Source: CAISCU01 sp051861545 (lineage in GTDB: Bacteria > Bacteroidota > Bacteroidia > UKL13-3). From it: DNA of 64,000 nucleotides. The stretch is taken from contig JBIMKP010000015.1 in NCBI GenBank assembly GCA_051861545.1, forward strand, positions 26,621-90,620. Direction: 5' to 3'. Of the stretch, positions 7,357 through 18,466 are shown one piece after another. Positions within the stretch are counted from its first letter, which is position 1. Each line of letters begins with the position of its first letter. A program made the position numbers and the translations under genes. The notes under the pieces are model-generated. The model searched no databases, was not told the DNA's origin, and saw only the letters and a program-made list of their open reading frames with translations.

Positions 7357-8742
7357 ATGATTAAAGAGTACATTGACAACAATCGCCAACGTTTTTTAGA
7401 CGAATTGTTTGATTTATTGCGCATTCCTTCAATTAGTGCTGATAGTGCTTATAATGAAGATGTTGTGAAAGCTGCCGAGTTTATTCAAGCGAAATTAATT
7501 GCTGCCGGCGCCGATAAAGTTGAGTTGTTTCCTACTGAGGGTCATCCTATTGTTTATGGTGAAAAGATTTTTGATCCTTCATTACCTACTGTTTTGGTTT
7601 ATGGTCATTACGATGTTCAACCGGCTGTTCCTCTAGAATTATGGGATACACCACCTTTTGAACCTACTATTCGTAAAACTGAAGTTCATCCCGATGGTGC
7701 CATTTTTGCACGTGGTGCTTGTGATGATAAAGGCCAAGTTTATATGCATGTTAAGGCTTTTGAATACATGATGAAAAACAATAAACTTGCTTGTAATGTG
7801 AAATTTATGATTGAAGGTGAAGAGGAAGTTGGTTCTCCTAATTTAGGTCCTTTCTGTATCAAAAATAAAGAAATGCTTAAGGCTGATGTGGTTCTAATTT
7901 CTGATACTTCTATGATTGCCAATGATATTCCAAGCATTGATAGTGGTTTACGTGGATTAAGTTATGTTGAAGTTGAAGTTACTGGTCCTAACCGCGATTT
8001 ACATAGTGGTGTTTATGGTGGTGCTGTAGCAAATCCAATTAATATTCTTGCAAAAATGATTGCAAGTATGCATGATGAAAATAACCACATCACAATTCCA
8101 GGTTTTTATGACCAAGTTTTAGAATTAACTGCCGATGAAAGAGTTGCTTTAAATAAAGCTCCTTTTGATTTAGAAGCTTATAAAAAAGATTTAAACATTG
8201 GTGATGTTTGGGGTGAAACTGGTTTTAATACTTTAGAAAGAACAGGTATCAGACCAACTTTAGATTGTAATGGTATTTGGGGTGGTTATACTGGCGAGGG
8301 TTCTAAAACAGTACTTCCTTCAAAAGCTTTTGCGAAAATTAGCATGAGATTAGTTCCAAACCAAGATTCTCATACCATCACTGAAATATTCAAGAAACAT
8401 TTCGAAGGTATTGCTCCTGCAGGTGTAAAGGTTGAAGTTCGTCCACATCATGGCGGTGAACCTGTTGTTACTCCTATTGATTCTGTTGCTTACCTTGCTG
8501 CTGAAAAAGCAATGGAAACTAGTTTCGGAAAAACTCCAATTCCTACAAGAGGTGGTGGTAGTATTCCTATTGTTGCTCTTTTTGAAAAAGAATTAGGTCT
8601 TAAATCTGTATTGTTTGGTTTTGGTTTAGATAGTGATGCTTTGCATAGTCCTAATGAACATTATGGTGTTTTCAACTATTTAAAAGGAATTGAAACTATT
8701 CCTTATTTCTATGAAAACTTTGCTAAAATGAAAGCGAATTAA
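7357..8742 (+). CDS. M20 family dipeptidase (zinc metallopeptidase)
   Basis: A cytosolic di-zinc peptidase of the M20 (CNDP-like) family that hydrolyses dipeptides and related amides. The 461-residue length is typical. Visible motifs: YGHYDVQP (metal His84), GACDDKGQ (bridging Asp123), EGEEEVGS (residues 153-160, catalytic and metal glutamates), DLHSGVYGG (dimerisation or lid domain), RPTLDCNGIWGGYTGEGSKT, and the C-terminal GFGLDSDALHSPNEHY with the last metal His. There is no signal peptide. It has its own candidate promoter and a strong terminator downstream, so it is probably monocistronic. The substrate range cannot be told from sequence. Confidence 0.9.
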   Translation: MIKEYIDNNRQRFLDELFDLLRIPSISADSAYNEDVVKAAEFIQAKLIAAGADKVELFPTEGHPIVYGEKIFDPSLPTVLVYGHYDVQPAVPLELWDTPPFEPTIRKTEVHPDGAIFARGACDDKGQVYMHVKAFEYMMKNNKLACNVKFMIEGEEEVGSPNLGPFCIKNKEMLKADVVLISDTSMIANDIPSIDSGLRGLSYVEVEVTGPNRDLHSGVYGGAVANPINILAKMIASMHDENNHITIPGFYDQVLELTADERVALNKAPFDLEAYKKDLNIGDVWGETGFNTLERTGIRPTLDCNGIWGGYTGEGSKTVLPSKAFAKISMRLVPNQDSHTITEIFKKHFEGIAPAGVKVEVRPHHGGEPVVTPIDSVAYLAAEKAMETSFGKTPIPTRGGGSIPIVALFEKELGLKSVLFGFGLDSDALHSPNEHYGVFNYLKGIETIPYFYENFAKMKAN

Positions 8743-8784
8743 TTGCTAAATTCTCTTTATTTTAAGTTGAAACTTATAGTAAAA

Positions 8785-8816
8785 AATGCTTCCGATTTTT
8801 CGGAGGCATTTTTTTT
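8785..8816 (+). terminator. Intrinsic terminator after the M20 dipeptidase gene
   Basis: An 11-bp stem (8785-8795 with 8800-8810, one wobble position) with a 4-base loop is followed by a run of eight T (8809-8816). Confidence 0.85.
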
Positions 8817-8970
8817 GTAAAAGATTCCTTTTCAACTCATTTCATAAATTCAATTTTATATATTGCAATTCTTGTAAAACCGATAAAATCTTCATTTTAA
8901 ATAGCTTTCTAATTAACTTAGATTGATTTGTTTATATGTTGATTTAAAGAGTTTTTCGTTGAACAAAACC

Positions 8971-11900
8971 ATGATAAAAAATAAAATTTTTGCAAAAATG
9001 AATCTATTTAAACTTGGGGTAATCTTTACCCTGATTTTGAATATTTATTCTACGCAATCTCTTTTTGCTCAAAATACTTATGGTTTCGAATGGATAAAAC
9101 CTTATCAAACCTATTACAAATTTCCTGTTATAAAAGATGCAATTTATAAAATCGATTCTTTAACATTAGCTCAAAATGGTATCAATGTTCAAAATCTGAA
9201 TCCACAAAAATTAAGTTTATTCAAAAATGGAAAAGAACAATTGATTTATTGCGCTGGTGAATCAGATGGTATTTTTAACTCGACTGATTATATTCAATTC
9301 TTCGGGCAAAAAAACACTGGTGAATTAGATAAAGAATTATATACTTCTGATGCTGAACAAGCACATATTTATTCAAGTTTATTCACTGATACTGCTTGGT
9401 ATTTTTTGTGTATAAATGCTGATACATCAACTCATAATCCTCTTCGATATACCGTTTCTACCGATACTAGTTTTAGTGCTTTTACTCCAGAACAAAATTA
9501 TTTTTCTACTAAAATTTTAACCTTTCAAGAAGAATATTATCGTGGTGCTTTTTTGCCTGCAAGTACAAAATACTACATCTCAGATTATGCTGGATCTGAA
9601 GGTTGGGTTTCTTATTTAATTGGGTTGAATCAGTCGAGAATAGTTCAAGTTAATTTGCCTGATGTTATAAATACTTTAGATGGAAGACTTGAAATGAAAA
9701 TTATTGGTTCTTCTGATTTTTTTCTTGAAGATCCCAATGCGCCAAATCACCATATACAGGTTCTAATTGGAAATACTCCAAATCCTACATTTGTAATTGC
9801 AGATACTACTTACAGAGGTTATGGAGAAAGACTTATTCTGAAAAATATTCCATCTATTTTCATGAATTCGGTTTTATATGTAAAGGTTCAAGTAATAAAT
9901 GATCTTGCCGTTAATTCCGATTTAAATGGAATTTCATACATAAAAATAGATTACAATTCAGGTCAATCTATTTCTGAAAATTTTATAACGTTTTTACTTA
10001 ATAAATCTGGATTGTCCAAAAAGCTAATTCAGTTTAATGGCTATAATGGTTCTGGTGCTTTTATCTTAGATAGGTTTAATAAATTACTCATAAATTGTTC
10101 TCTTCAAGCTTCTACTTTAAGAGCATTGGCATTTAATTCAGATGAACTTGTTTTTTGTGATATTAATACTTTTGAAGTTCCCATAAATCTTACAAAAGTT
10201 GATTTTGTTATTCCTAATCCTAACCAAAATTACCAGTACTTAATTGTTTCAAATAAGGTTTTCGAAACTTCAGCTACTGCCTACAAAGAGTTTAGGAATA
10301 ACAGATATAAAACATTATTAGTTTATGCTGATGAATTGGCAAATACCTATTTTTATGGTCACCATCATCCCTTAAGTATTAAGAGATTTACAAAGCATTT
10401 GTTCGATATGCAGGCTGTTGAACCTTCTTTTTTATTGCTACTAGGAAGGGGATTTCAGAATAATTTAATTAGAACTTCTTCTGATAACTACCAGTTAAAT
10501 TTGGTTCCAGCAATTGGAGAACCTTCCTCTGATAATCTATTTACAGCTAGTTTTGATAACGACCAAGGTGTTCCTGCAATTCCAACAGGAAGAATACCTG
10601 CACAGAGTAACCAAGATGTTTTTAATTATTTGGAGAAAATTCAAAATTTAGAAAATAGTCCTGATAGTATTGCTGAATGGAGAAAGAATTTTCTGCATAT
10701 AAGTGGAGGTGAAGATTATTTATCCGAACAAATTCCTTTTACAAATAGAGTAAATTACCTAAAAGGCATAATTTCACAAAAACCAACTGGTGCCAATGTT
10801 TTTTCATATCATAAAAATGTAACTGCACCAACTCAGGATGATATCAGAGAAAAATTAATCAAAATTCAAAATGATGGAATTAATATGATGACGTTTTTAG
10901 GTCATGGTTCTCTAACGGTTTTAGATATGGATTTTGGTTCTATTGGTAGTTTAAACGAAAATAACAAACCAAGTTTTTACTATTTCAATGGTTGTAGTAT
11001 AGGAAATGCAAATGATGTTGACCCAGGTGGTACAGGACTTGTATATGGAAAGGATTATATCTGTGCTGCAAAAAAGGGAGCAATAGGTTGGTTGGCTCAT
11101 AGTAATCTTACTTTAACTGGATATCTATACAACCAAATGGATAATTTTTATTTGGCAATGAATGGAACTAATTATGGTAAACCTGTTGGTGAAATTTTGA
11201 AAAATGCCCTAAAAGAATCTACTGTTTCGAAAGATTTATATGCACGTTCACATGCGCTTCAATTATTACTTCAAGGTGATCCAGCATTTAAATTATATAG
11301 CCCAACTAAGCCAGATTTTTCTTTGAATTCAAATGCAATTTTTGTGAATCCGGCTAATGCAACAGCTCAACTCGATTCTTTTCAACTAGCAATCGTTGTT
11401 AATAATATTGCTAAAGCAGTTTTTGATTCAATTGAAATAAAAATAAGACGCGTACTTCCAGATAATTTTGTTCAGGATTTTCCGATTTTTAAAGTCAATT
11501 CACCAAATTTTAGAGATACTTTTTACTATTGGATTAAACCAATTTCAAAAACAGATGCAGGTTTAAATAAATTTTTTGTAGAAATCAATCCCAATAAAAT
11601 CGTTGATGAAATTCAATATACTAATAACAATATTCAGTTCGATTTTTTCCTTCCTGGTAGCGGAATTACATTGTTATATCCATATCCTTATAGTATTGTA
11701 GATGTTGATTCTATTACTTGTTATGCTCAAAACAATAATATTTTCTCAGATAAAATTGATTACCTATTTGAATTAGATACATCATTGGCATTTAATAAAT
11801 CGAGTTCGTTTTTTAAAGAATCTGGACCTATTTCTCAAAATGGTTTAGCTTCTTTTCAATTTAAATTGAATTCTACCGATACCCAAGTTTACTTTTGGAG

Positions 11901-14025
11901 AGCTAAAATTAATGTTAGTGAAGATAAAGGTGGTACTTGGCAAATTGGAAGTTTTACTCATATTCCAAATGGTTTAACTGGATGGCGTCAAAGTGTTTAT
12001 AGCCAAGTAAAAGATGTTTCTGAAACACGATTTATTTTGTTTAATGATTCCCTGAAATCAACTGAATTTACGAACAATGAACTTACCTTAGGTATTGAAA
12101 ACAGAAGATGGGATCATAGAAGAATGGGAGTTGTAATCCCGTATTTATTAAATGCATTGGTAGGAAATTGTGTGGCTCAAGGAACTGTGGTTTTGGTTTT
12201 TGAACCTTTTCAAGTTGATATGCCTTATGAACTTCCAAATTACCCTTTTAATTGTTCGTTTATACAAGCAAATAAGTCGGATAGGAGTTTTAGATATTAT
12301 ACTTTTAATACAAATTATGTTGAAGGTGAAAGAGAGTTAAGACGTTTGGTTGATTCTGTTCCTGATGGATTTTTTGTAGCAATGTTTTCACGTTATTCAA
12401 CAAATATTCATAATTGGGAGCCTGAAACTAGAAATATGTTTTCTAAAATTGGCTCTATAAAAGTAGGACAAACAGCGAGTCGAAATACAGCTTGGGCCGT
12501 TATAGGTATGAAAAACGGTGCATTAGGTACAGCTTCTGAAGATACTGTTCAGAATAATGAATTAGAGGGTTTGTCGAGTTTACCACCTCAAACAAATGAA
12601 CCTCAAGACGAAAAATACCTTCGTATTAAAAAGAGCTTTTTGTTAAAATGGTTTGAAGGTGATTTTACCTCCAAAGCAATTGGTCCTGCTAATAAATTTG
12701 GTAGTTTAAGATTGAATTTGTACGACAAAGATCTAGTTCAAAGTGGAAGATGGTGGGCCGATATTATTGGTATAAATACTTCTGGAGTTGATACTGTTTT
12801 GATGAAAAATATCAATTCAGTGCTTACAGATTTAGCAAGTATAGATGCTTCAAAATATCCGTTTTTAAAATTGAAATTACATTTTGTTGATTCAATAAAC
12901 AGAACTCCGCATCAAATAAAATCATGGCAAATTTCATATATTGAAGCGCCTGAATTAGTTATAGATCCCTCGTTTTCTTATGAATTTAATTCTGACAAAT
13001 TAGATAAGGGTGATTCAATTAGAATCAAAATTCCTATAAGAAATATTTCTAGTTCAAACGCCGATTCGTTTTTAATTAATTGGGAAGTAAAAAATGATGC
13101 TAGAAATATTACCTATAATGCTAATACGAGTCTTAATAATCTTGCTGCTAAGAATTTTCAAGTCTTAGAAAAAAGTATCCCAACAGTTTCTATGGAAGGT
13201 ACTCAGCAGTTCAAATTACATATCAATTCAACGCAAAGAATATCTGAATTCAATTTTAATAACAATATCGCATTACGAAGTTTAACTGTTAATGCAGATA
13301 GGCAAAATCCTTTATTAGATGTTAGTTTTGATGGGCAAAGAATAATTAATGGTGATATAGTTTCTCCTCAACCAATTATTAGAATTAGTTCAATAGATGC
13401 AAATAAGTTTATGTTGCAAGAAGATACCTCGACTTTTAATCTCTATTTGAGAAAACCAAGAACCTTCGATTTTGAACAAATCCCTTTAAACAGTTCCGAA
13501 ATAAAATTTATACCTGCAAGCCCAAATAACAATACTGCAACTATTGAATATAAACCTTCAAAATTTACTGATGGTTTGTATACATTAAAGGCTCAGTCAA
13601 AAGATGCAAGTGGAAATTATGCAGGTAATATGGAATACCAAATTGATTTTACTGTTATTAATAAAAGTAGTATCACTTATTTTTATCCATATCCAAATCC
13701 TTTTACAACTTCAATGCGTTTTGTTTTTACTTTAACAGGCTCTAAAATTCCAGACCAACTTTTAGTCAGAATCATGTCGATTGATGGCAGAATTGTAAAA
13801 GAAGTTCGAAAAGAAGAATTTGGTAACATTAGAATTGGAAATAATATCAGCGAATGGGCTTGGGATGGAACAGATAATTTTGGGGATAAATTAGCTAATG
13901 GTGTTTATTATTATCAGGTTTTCAGTAAAATAGAGGATTCGGAAATTGAACACAGGACTGCAAAATCAAAGGATGAAGACAAGTTTTTCATTAAAAATAC
14001 AGGTAAGATTTATTTAATGCGATAG
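8971..14025 (+). CDS. porU2: Gingipain-type C25 peptidase, type IX secretion PorU2-like protein
   Basis: A very large secreted protein (1684 residues from ATG 8971; ATG 8998 is also possible). The N-terminus is a signal peptide ending TQSLFAQ. The C25 (gingipain) catalytic region spans about residues 440-800, with the dyad in FLGHGS (His645) and FNGCSIG (Cys675). After it come beta-rich segments and a C-terminal FlgD-like domain (YPYPNPF, then AWDGTDNFGDKLANGVYYYQV). PorU is the sortase that cleaves type IX cargo signals; the longer PorU2 paralogues share the catalytic domain. The length of about 1700 residues and the FlgD-like end favour PorU2 over PorU (about 1150). The in-frame TTG at 8923 would spoil the signal peptide, so it was not used. 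Confidence 0.75.
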   Translation: MIKNKIFAKMNLFKLGVIFTLILNIYSTQSLFAQNTYGFEWIKPYQTYYKFPVIKDAIYKIDSLTLAQNGINVQNLNPQKLSLFKNGKEQLIYCAGESDGIFNSTDYIQFFGQKNTGELDKELYTSDAEQAHIYSSLFTDTAWYFLCINADTSTHNPLRYTVSTDTSFSAFTPEQNYFSTKILTFQEEYYRGAFLPASTKYYISDYAGSEGWVSYLIGLNQSRIVQVNLPDVINTLDGRLEMKIIGSSDFFLEDPNAPNHHIQVLIGNTPNPTFVIADTTYRGYGERLILKNIPSIFMNSVLYVKVQVINDLAVNSDLNGISYIKIDYNSGQSISENFITFLLNKSGLSKKLIQFNGYNGSGAFILDRFNKLLINCSLQASTLRALAFNSDELVFCDINTFEVPINLTKVDFVIPNPNQNYQYLIVSNKVFETSATAYKEFRNNRYKTLLVYADELANTYFYGHHHPLSIKRFTKHLFDMQAVEPSFLLLLGRGFQNNLIRTSSDNYQLNLVPAIGEPSSDNLFTASFDNDQGVPAIPTGRIPAQSNQDVFNYLEKIQNLENSPDSIAEWRKNFLHISGGEDYLSEQIPFTNRVNYLKGIISQKPTGANVFSYHKNVTAPTQDDIREKLIKIQNDGINMMTFLGHGSLTVLDMDFGSIGSLNENNKPSFYYFNGCSIGNANDVDPGGTGLVYGKDYICAAKKGAIGWLAHSNLTLTGYLYNQMDNFYLAMNGTNYGKPVGEILKNALKESTVSKDLYARSHALQLLLQGDPAFKLYSPTKPDFSLNSNAIFVNPANATAQLDSFQLAIVVNNIAKAVFDSIEIKIRRVLPDNFVQDFPIFKVNSPNFRDTFYYWIKPISKTDAGLNKFFVEINPNKIVDEIQYTNNNIQFDFFLPGSGITLLYPYPYSIVDVDSITCYAQNNNIFSDKIDYLFELDTSLAFNKSSSFFKESGPISQNGLASFQFKLNSTDTQVYFWRAKINVSEDKGGTWQIGSFTHIPNGLTGWRQSVYSQVKDVSETRFILFNDSLKSTEFTNNELTLGIENRRWDHRRMGVVIPYLLNALVGNCVAQGTVVLVFEPFQVDMPYELPNYPFNCSFIQANKSDRSFRYYTFNTNYVEGERELRRLVDSVPDGFFVAMFSRYSTNIHNWEPETRNMFSKIGSIKVGQTASRNTAWAVIGMKNGALGTASEDTVQNNELEGLSSLPPQTNEPQDEKYLRIKKSFLLKWFEGDFTSKAIGPANKFGSLRLNLYDKDLVQSGRWWADIIGINTSGVDTVLMKNINSVLTDLASIDASKYPFLKLKLHFVDSINRTPHQIKSWQISYIEAPELVIDPSFSYEFNSDKLDKGDSIRIKIPIRNISSSNADSFLINWEVKNDARNITYNANTSLNNLAAKNFQVLEKSIPTVSMEGTQQFKLHINSTQRISEFNFNNNIALRSLTVNADRQNPLLDVSFDGQRIINGDIVSPQPIIRISSIDANKFMLQEDTSTFNLYLRKPRTFDFEQIPLNSSEIKFIPASPNNNTATIEYKPSKFTDGLYTLKAQSKDASGNYAGNMEYQIDFTVINKSSITYFYPYPNPFTTSMRFVFTLTGSKIPDQLLVRIMSIDGRIVKEVRKEEFGNIRIGNNISEWAWDGTDNFGDKLANGVYYYQVFSKIEDSEIEHRTAKSKDEDKFFIKNTGKIYLMR

Positions 14026-14088
14026 GTGGGTAAAAGACATTTTTTATTCCAAAAGTTTTTTCGAAATTACTCGCTTTAAAAGCTACCT

Positions 14089-17000
14089 ATGCCAATTAAA
14101 AAATTATTGGTTGCCAATCGAGGTGAGATTGCAATCAGAGTATTTCGTGCAGCTGTTGAATTAAATATTAAAACAGTTGCTGTTTATACCTATGAAGATA
14201 GATATTCTTTACATCGGTATAAAGCCGATGAAAGTTATCAAATTGGTTCAGAAACCGACCCTTTAAAACCTTATTTAGATATTGAAGAAATCATTTACGT
14301 GGCCAAAAACCACCAAGTAGATGCCATTCACCCTGGTTACGGATTTTTAAGTGAAAACGCGCTTTTTGCTCAAAGATGTAAAGAGGAGGGTATTATTTTT
14401 GTTGGTCCCGATCCTTCCGTTATGAAGGCTCTTGGTGATAAAATGCTGGCTAAAAAAGTAGCTATTGAAGCAAAAGTTCCAATTATCCAAGATAGCCAGG
14501 TTGATTTACTTACCCTTGATATTGCAATTCTAGAAGCAAATAGAATTGGTTTTCCTCTGATGATTAAAGCTGCTTCTGGTGGCGGTGGTAGAGGAATGAG
14601 GGTGGTTAGAACAGAATCTGATTTAGTTAAAGTTTTTAATGAAGCCAGAAATGAAGCCAAAGTTGCTTTTGGAGATGATACTGTTTTTCTTGAAAAATTT
14701 ATAGACCAACCTCGCCATATTGAGGTTCAAATTCTCGGTGATAAACATGGAAATTTAGTTCATTTACATGAAAGAGATTGTTCTGTTCAGCGTAGGTTTC
14801 AAAAGGTGGTTGAAATGGCTCCTGCTCCTGGAATTTCAATTGAAACAAAATCAAAACTTCATGAATATGCCCTCAAAATTTGCAAACATGTAAATTATAG
14901 TCATGCTGGTACTGTTGAGTTTTTAGTTGATAAAGAAGAGAACATTTATTTCATTGAAGTAAATCCTCGTATTCAAGTTGAACATACAGTAACTGAAGAA
15001 GTAACTGGATATGATATTGTGCGTTCTCAAATTTTAATTGCTAAAGGATATCGACTCGATTCTCCAGAAATTAATATCTATAGCCAAAATCAAATTGAAG
15101 TAAAGGGTTTTGCTGTGCAAGTTCGTATCACTACCGAAGACCCTGCTAATGGTTTTAAACCCGACCATGGAACAATAATTGCGTACAGAAATGCAGGTGG
15201 TCCCGGTATTCGTTTAGATGAAGGTAGTGCTTATCCTAATGCTAAAATTTCTCCCTTTTTTGATTCCTTGTTAGTTAAAGTTACTGCAAGTGGTAGAAAT
15301 TTATTGGAAGCAACTGAAAGATTGCAAAGAGTTCTTAAAGAATTCAGAATTCGTGGCGTAAAAACCAATATTAGTTTCCTTGAAAATGTTTTACAACATC
15401 CGGTTTTTTTAGCAGGAAAAACAACGGTTAATTTTATAGATTCTCATCCAGAATTATTCATATTTAAAAAGCGTTTTGATAGAGGTACAAAGGCATTGAA
15501 ATATATGGCCGATATCATAGTAAACGGAAATGATGATGTGAAATTTATTGATGATAAAAAGGTTTTCAGAACTGCACGTATTCCTGATTTTGATAAGTTT
15601 AGTGAAATACCATTAGGTTCAAGAAGCAGACTTCAAAGCCTAGGCAGAGATGGTTTTGTAAATTGGTTAAAAAATGAAAAGGCCATTCAATATACCGATT
15701 GTACCTTAAGAGATGCCCACCAAAGTTTATTTGCAACTCGTATGCGTACAGTTGATATGCTTAAAGTGGCAGAAGCTTATGCAAAAAATCATCCTCAATT
15801 GTTCTCCCTAGAAATGTGGGGCGGTGCTACTTTTGATGTGGCTTTACGCTTTTTACATGAAGACCCTTGGCAAAGACTCGCACTACTTAGAGAGTCAATT
15901 CCTAATATACTTTTTCAAATGCTAATTCGTGGTTCAAATGCCGTGGGTTACAAAGCATATCCAGATAATTTAGTAGAAAAATTTATTGAAGAAAGTTTCA
16001 AAAATGGTATTGATGTTTTCAGAATTTTCGATTCATTAAATTGGATTGAGGGAATGAAGGTTAGTATCAATGCTGTTAATGAAAGAACAAATGGCTTGGC
16101 TGAAGCTTGTATTTGTTATACAGGCGATTTGTTAGATTCTGATAAAAATTCGAAGTTTAATATACAATATTACCTCGATTTAGCCAAGCAACTTGAAGAT
16201 GCTGGTGCTCATATTTTGGGAATAAAAGATATGGCTGGTTTGTTAAAACCATATCAAGCAGAATACTTAATTAAAGAGCTTAAAAAGTCAATTGATATTC
16301 CTATTCATTTGCATACACATGACACAAGTAGTATTCAACCTGCGACCTATTTAAAGGCGATTGAAGCGGGTGTTGATGTAGTAGATGTTGCTTTGGCTAG
16401 TATGAGTGGTTTAACATCTCAGCCAAATTTCAATTCTATTGTTGCTATGATGAAAGGCAATGAGCGTGAATTGAAAATGGACTTAAATTCACTGAATCAA
16501 TTTTCGAATTATTTTGAAGCTGTAAGAGAATATTATTATCCATTTGAACATGAGTTAAAGGCTGGAACGGCAGAGGTTTATGATCATGAAATACCCGGTG
16601 GTCAATACTCTAATCTTCGTCCACAAGCAAGAAGCCTAGGTTTAGAAGACCAATTTGAGACCATTAAACAAAACTATGTTTTAGTCAATAAAATGTTTGG
16701 TGATATTGTGAAAGTAACACCTTCTTCTAAAGTTGTAGGTGATATGGCTTTATTTATGACTGCCAATTCATATACCGAAAAAGATATTATGGAAAAGGGT
16801 GATAGCATTTCTTTTCCAGATTCAATTATAGAGTTGTTTAAAGGTGATTTGGGTCAAAATCCAGGAGGTTTTCCTAAAGAACTTTCTAAGCTTATTTTAA
16901 AAGATGTTGAAGCCTATACAGGAAGGCCAAATGAACATTTAAATCCTATAGATTTTGATGCTGATTTTTTAAAGTTTCAAGAAAAATTTGGAAAGGATTA

Positions 17001-17532
17001 TCAATTTACTGACTTTCTAAGTTGGTGTTTTTATCCTAAAGTATTTGAAGATTATTCAATCAAACGCGAGGCATTTGGAGAACTTTATCATTTACCAACT
17101 CCAGCATTTTTCTTTGGGATGAAACTTGGTGAGGAAATAATTATTGAATTAGCTCCTGGTAAAAACATCTTGGTAAGATTAATCAATATGGTTGATGAAG
17201 GAGATGGTAAAAAGACCGTTTATTTTAGGCTAAATGGACAAACCAGAAGTATTGAAGTTATTGACAGGCATAATACATCGGCTAAACATTCAAATAGAAA
17301 AGCTAAAATTGATGGAGAAATTGGTTCCCCTTTGCAAGGAAGATTATCTAAGATTTTAGTGAAAGAAAATGATGTAGTTGAAAAAAATACCCCATTATTT
17401 ACCATTGAAGCAATGAAAATGGAGAGTACTGTAATTTCACCTATAAGTGGAACAATAAAATCTGTAGTTTTGAAGGAAGGAAGTTTAATTGAACAAGACG
17501 ACCTGATTATTGAAATTCAAACCAATTTATAA
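14089..17532 (+). CDS. pyc: Pyruvate carboxylase (single-chain)
   Basis: Converts pyruvate, bicarbonate and ATP to oxaloacetate for anaplerosis and gluconeogenesis. All three functional parts are present in one 1147-residue chain. The biotin carboxylase part covers residues 1-455 (LLVANRGEIAIRVFRAA, HPGYGFLSENA, the glycine-rich ATP loop AASGGGGRGM, and EVNPRIQVEHTVTE). The carboxyltransferase part covers about residues 530-1000 (TDCTLRDAHQSLFATRMRT, GIKDMAGLLKP and HLHTHDTSSIQ, the metal and carbamyl-lysine sites). The C-terminal biotin carrier has EAMKMEST with the biotinylated Lys1110. Length and order are standard. An SPFH-protein gene follows after 3 bases. Confidence 0.95.
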   Translation: MPIKKLLVANRGEIAIRVFRAAVELNIKTVAVYTYEDRYSLHRYKADESYQIGSETDPLKPYLDIEEIIYVAKNHQVDAIHPGYGFLSENALFAQRCKEEGIIFVGPDPSVMKALGDKMLAKKVAIEAKVPIIQDSQVDLLTLDIAILEANRIGFPLMIKAASGGGGRGMRVVRTESDLVKVFNEARNEAKVAFGDDTVFLEKFIDQPRHIEVQILGDKHGNLVHLHERDCSVQRRFQKVVEMAPAPGISIETKSKLHEYALKICKHVNYSHAGTVEFLVDKEENIYFIEVNPRIQVEHTVTEEVTGYDIVRSQILIAKGYRLDSPEINIYSQNQIEVKGFAVQVRITTEDPANGFKPDHGTIIAYRNAGGPGIRLDEGSAYPNAKISPFFDSLLVKVTASGRNLLEATERLQRVLKEFRIRGVKTNISFLENVLQHPVFLAGKTTVNFIDSHPELFIFKKRFDRGTKALKYMADIIVNGNDDVKFIDDKKVFRTARIPDFDKFSEIPLGSRSRLQSLGRDGFVNWLKNEKAIQYTDCTLRDAHQSLFATRMRTVDMLKVAEAYAKNHPQLFSLEMWGGATFDVALRFLHEDPWQRLALLRESIPNILFQMLIRGSNAVGYKAYPDNLVEKFIEESFKNGIDVFRIFDSLNWIEGMKVSINAVNERTNGLAEACICYTGDLLDSDKNSKFNIQYYLDLAKQLEDAGAHILGIKDMAGLLKPYQAEYLIKELKKSIDIPIHLHTHDTSSIQPATYLKAIEAGVDVVDVALASMSGLTSQPNFNSIVAMMKGNERELKMDLNSLNQFSNYFEAVREYYYPFEHELKAGTAEVYDHEIPGGQYSNLRPQARSLGLEDQFETIKQNYVLVNKMFGDIVKVTPSSKVVGDMALFMTANSYTEKDIMEKGDSISFPDSIIELFKGDLGQNPGGFPKELSKLILKDVEAYTGRPNEHLNPIDFDADFLKFQEKFGKDYQFTDFLSWCFYPKVFEDYSIKREAFGELYHLPTPAFFFGMKLGEEIIIELAPGKNILVRLINMVDEGDGKKTVYFRLNGQTRSIEVIDRHNTSAKHSNRKAKIDGEIGSPLQGRLSKILVKENDVVEKNTPLFTIEAMKMESTVISPISGTIKSVVLKEGSLIEQDDLIIEIQTNL

Positions 17533-17535
17533 AAC

Positions 17536-18465
17536 ATGGAATATATAATTATCGGAGTTGTAATTACTCTTATTATTTTCTTCTCTATTACAACAGTTCA
17601 ACAAGGACTTGTTGCTGTTACAACAATCTTTGGTAAGTACAACCGAACTTTATATCCTGGATTGAATTTTAAAATTCCATTAATAGAAGTTGTATTTCGT
17701 AAAATTTCAATTCAAAATCGTTCAGTTGAATTGGGTTTTAATGCTACAACTATTGACCAAGCCAATGTCAATTTTACTGCTATGTTGCTTTATTCTGTAA
17801 TTAATCAAGATGAAGAAACAATTAAAAATGTAGCTTTTAAGTTTATTGATAGTGGAAATTTTATGCAAGCTTTAACACGTTCAGTAGAAGGTTCAATTAG
17901 AGCTTATGTTGCTACAAAAAAGCAAGCTGAAATACTTGGGCTAAGAAGAGAAATTACTGAAGCTGTAAAAGATAATATGGATAAAACTTTGGAGGAATGG
18001 GGTTATCACCTGATCGACCTTCAAATCAATGATATCAATTTTGATGAAGAAGTAATGAAGTCGATGGCTAAAGTTGTAGCTTCAAATAACATGAAATCGG
18101 CTGCTGAAAACGAAGGACAAGCGCTGTTAATCACCAAAACAAAGGCTGCCGAAGCAGAAGGAAATGCGATTAAAATTGCAGCACAAGCTGAAATGGAAGC
18201 CGCTCAATTAAGAGGGCAGGGGATAGCTTTATTTAGAGAGGAAGTTGCTAAAGGATTAAGTCAAGCTGCTAAAGTAATGCAAGATGGAGATTTAGATGCC
18301 TCATTCATATTGTTTAGTATGTGGACAGAAGCTGTGAAAAATTTCGCAGAACAAGGAAAAGGTAATGTTATTTTTCTTGATGGTTCATTAGAAGGTATGC
18401 AAAAATCTATGAAAGAAATGATGGCAATTTCTAGATTAGATTCAAACATAAATAAAAAGGATTGA
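17536..18465 (+). CDS. SPFH/prohibitin-domain membrane protein
   Basis: A 309-residue stomatin/prohibitin-type protein. One N-terminal membrane anchor (about residues 3-20, YIIIGVVITLIIFFSITTV) precedes the SPFH domain (about residues 20-180, with VTTIFGKYNRTLYPGLNFKIPLIE). A helical, Ala/Glu-rich region with KTKAAEAEGNAIKIAAQAEMEAA follows, the usual oligomerisation coil. Such proteins form membrane scaffolds or cages and are linked to membrane-protease control and microdomains. It begins 3 bases after the pyruvate carboxylase stop. Its own stop is 1 base before a GTG that starts the next frame. The specific partner is unknown. Confidence 0.85.
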   Translation: MEYIIIGVVITLIIFFSITTVQQGLVAVTTIFGKYNRTLYPGLNFKIPLIEVVFRKISIQNRSVELGFNATTIDQANVNFTAMLLYSVINQDEETIKNVAFKFIDSGNFMQALTRSVEGSIRAYVATKKQAEILGLRREITEAVKDNMDKTLEEWGYHLIDLQINDINFDEEVMKSMAKVVASNNMKSAAENEGQALLITKTKAAEAEGNAIKIAAQAEMEAAQLRGQGIALFREEVAKGLSQAAKVMQDGDLDASFILFSMWTEAVKNFAEQGKGNVIFLDGSLEGMQKSMKEMMAISRLDSNINKKD

Positions 18466-18466
18466 G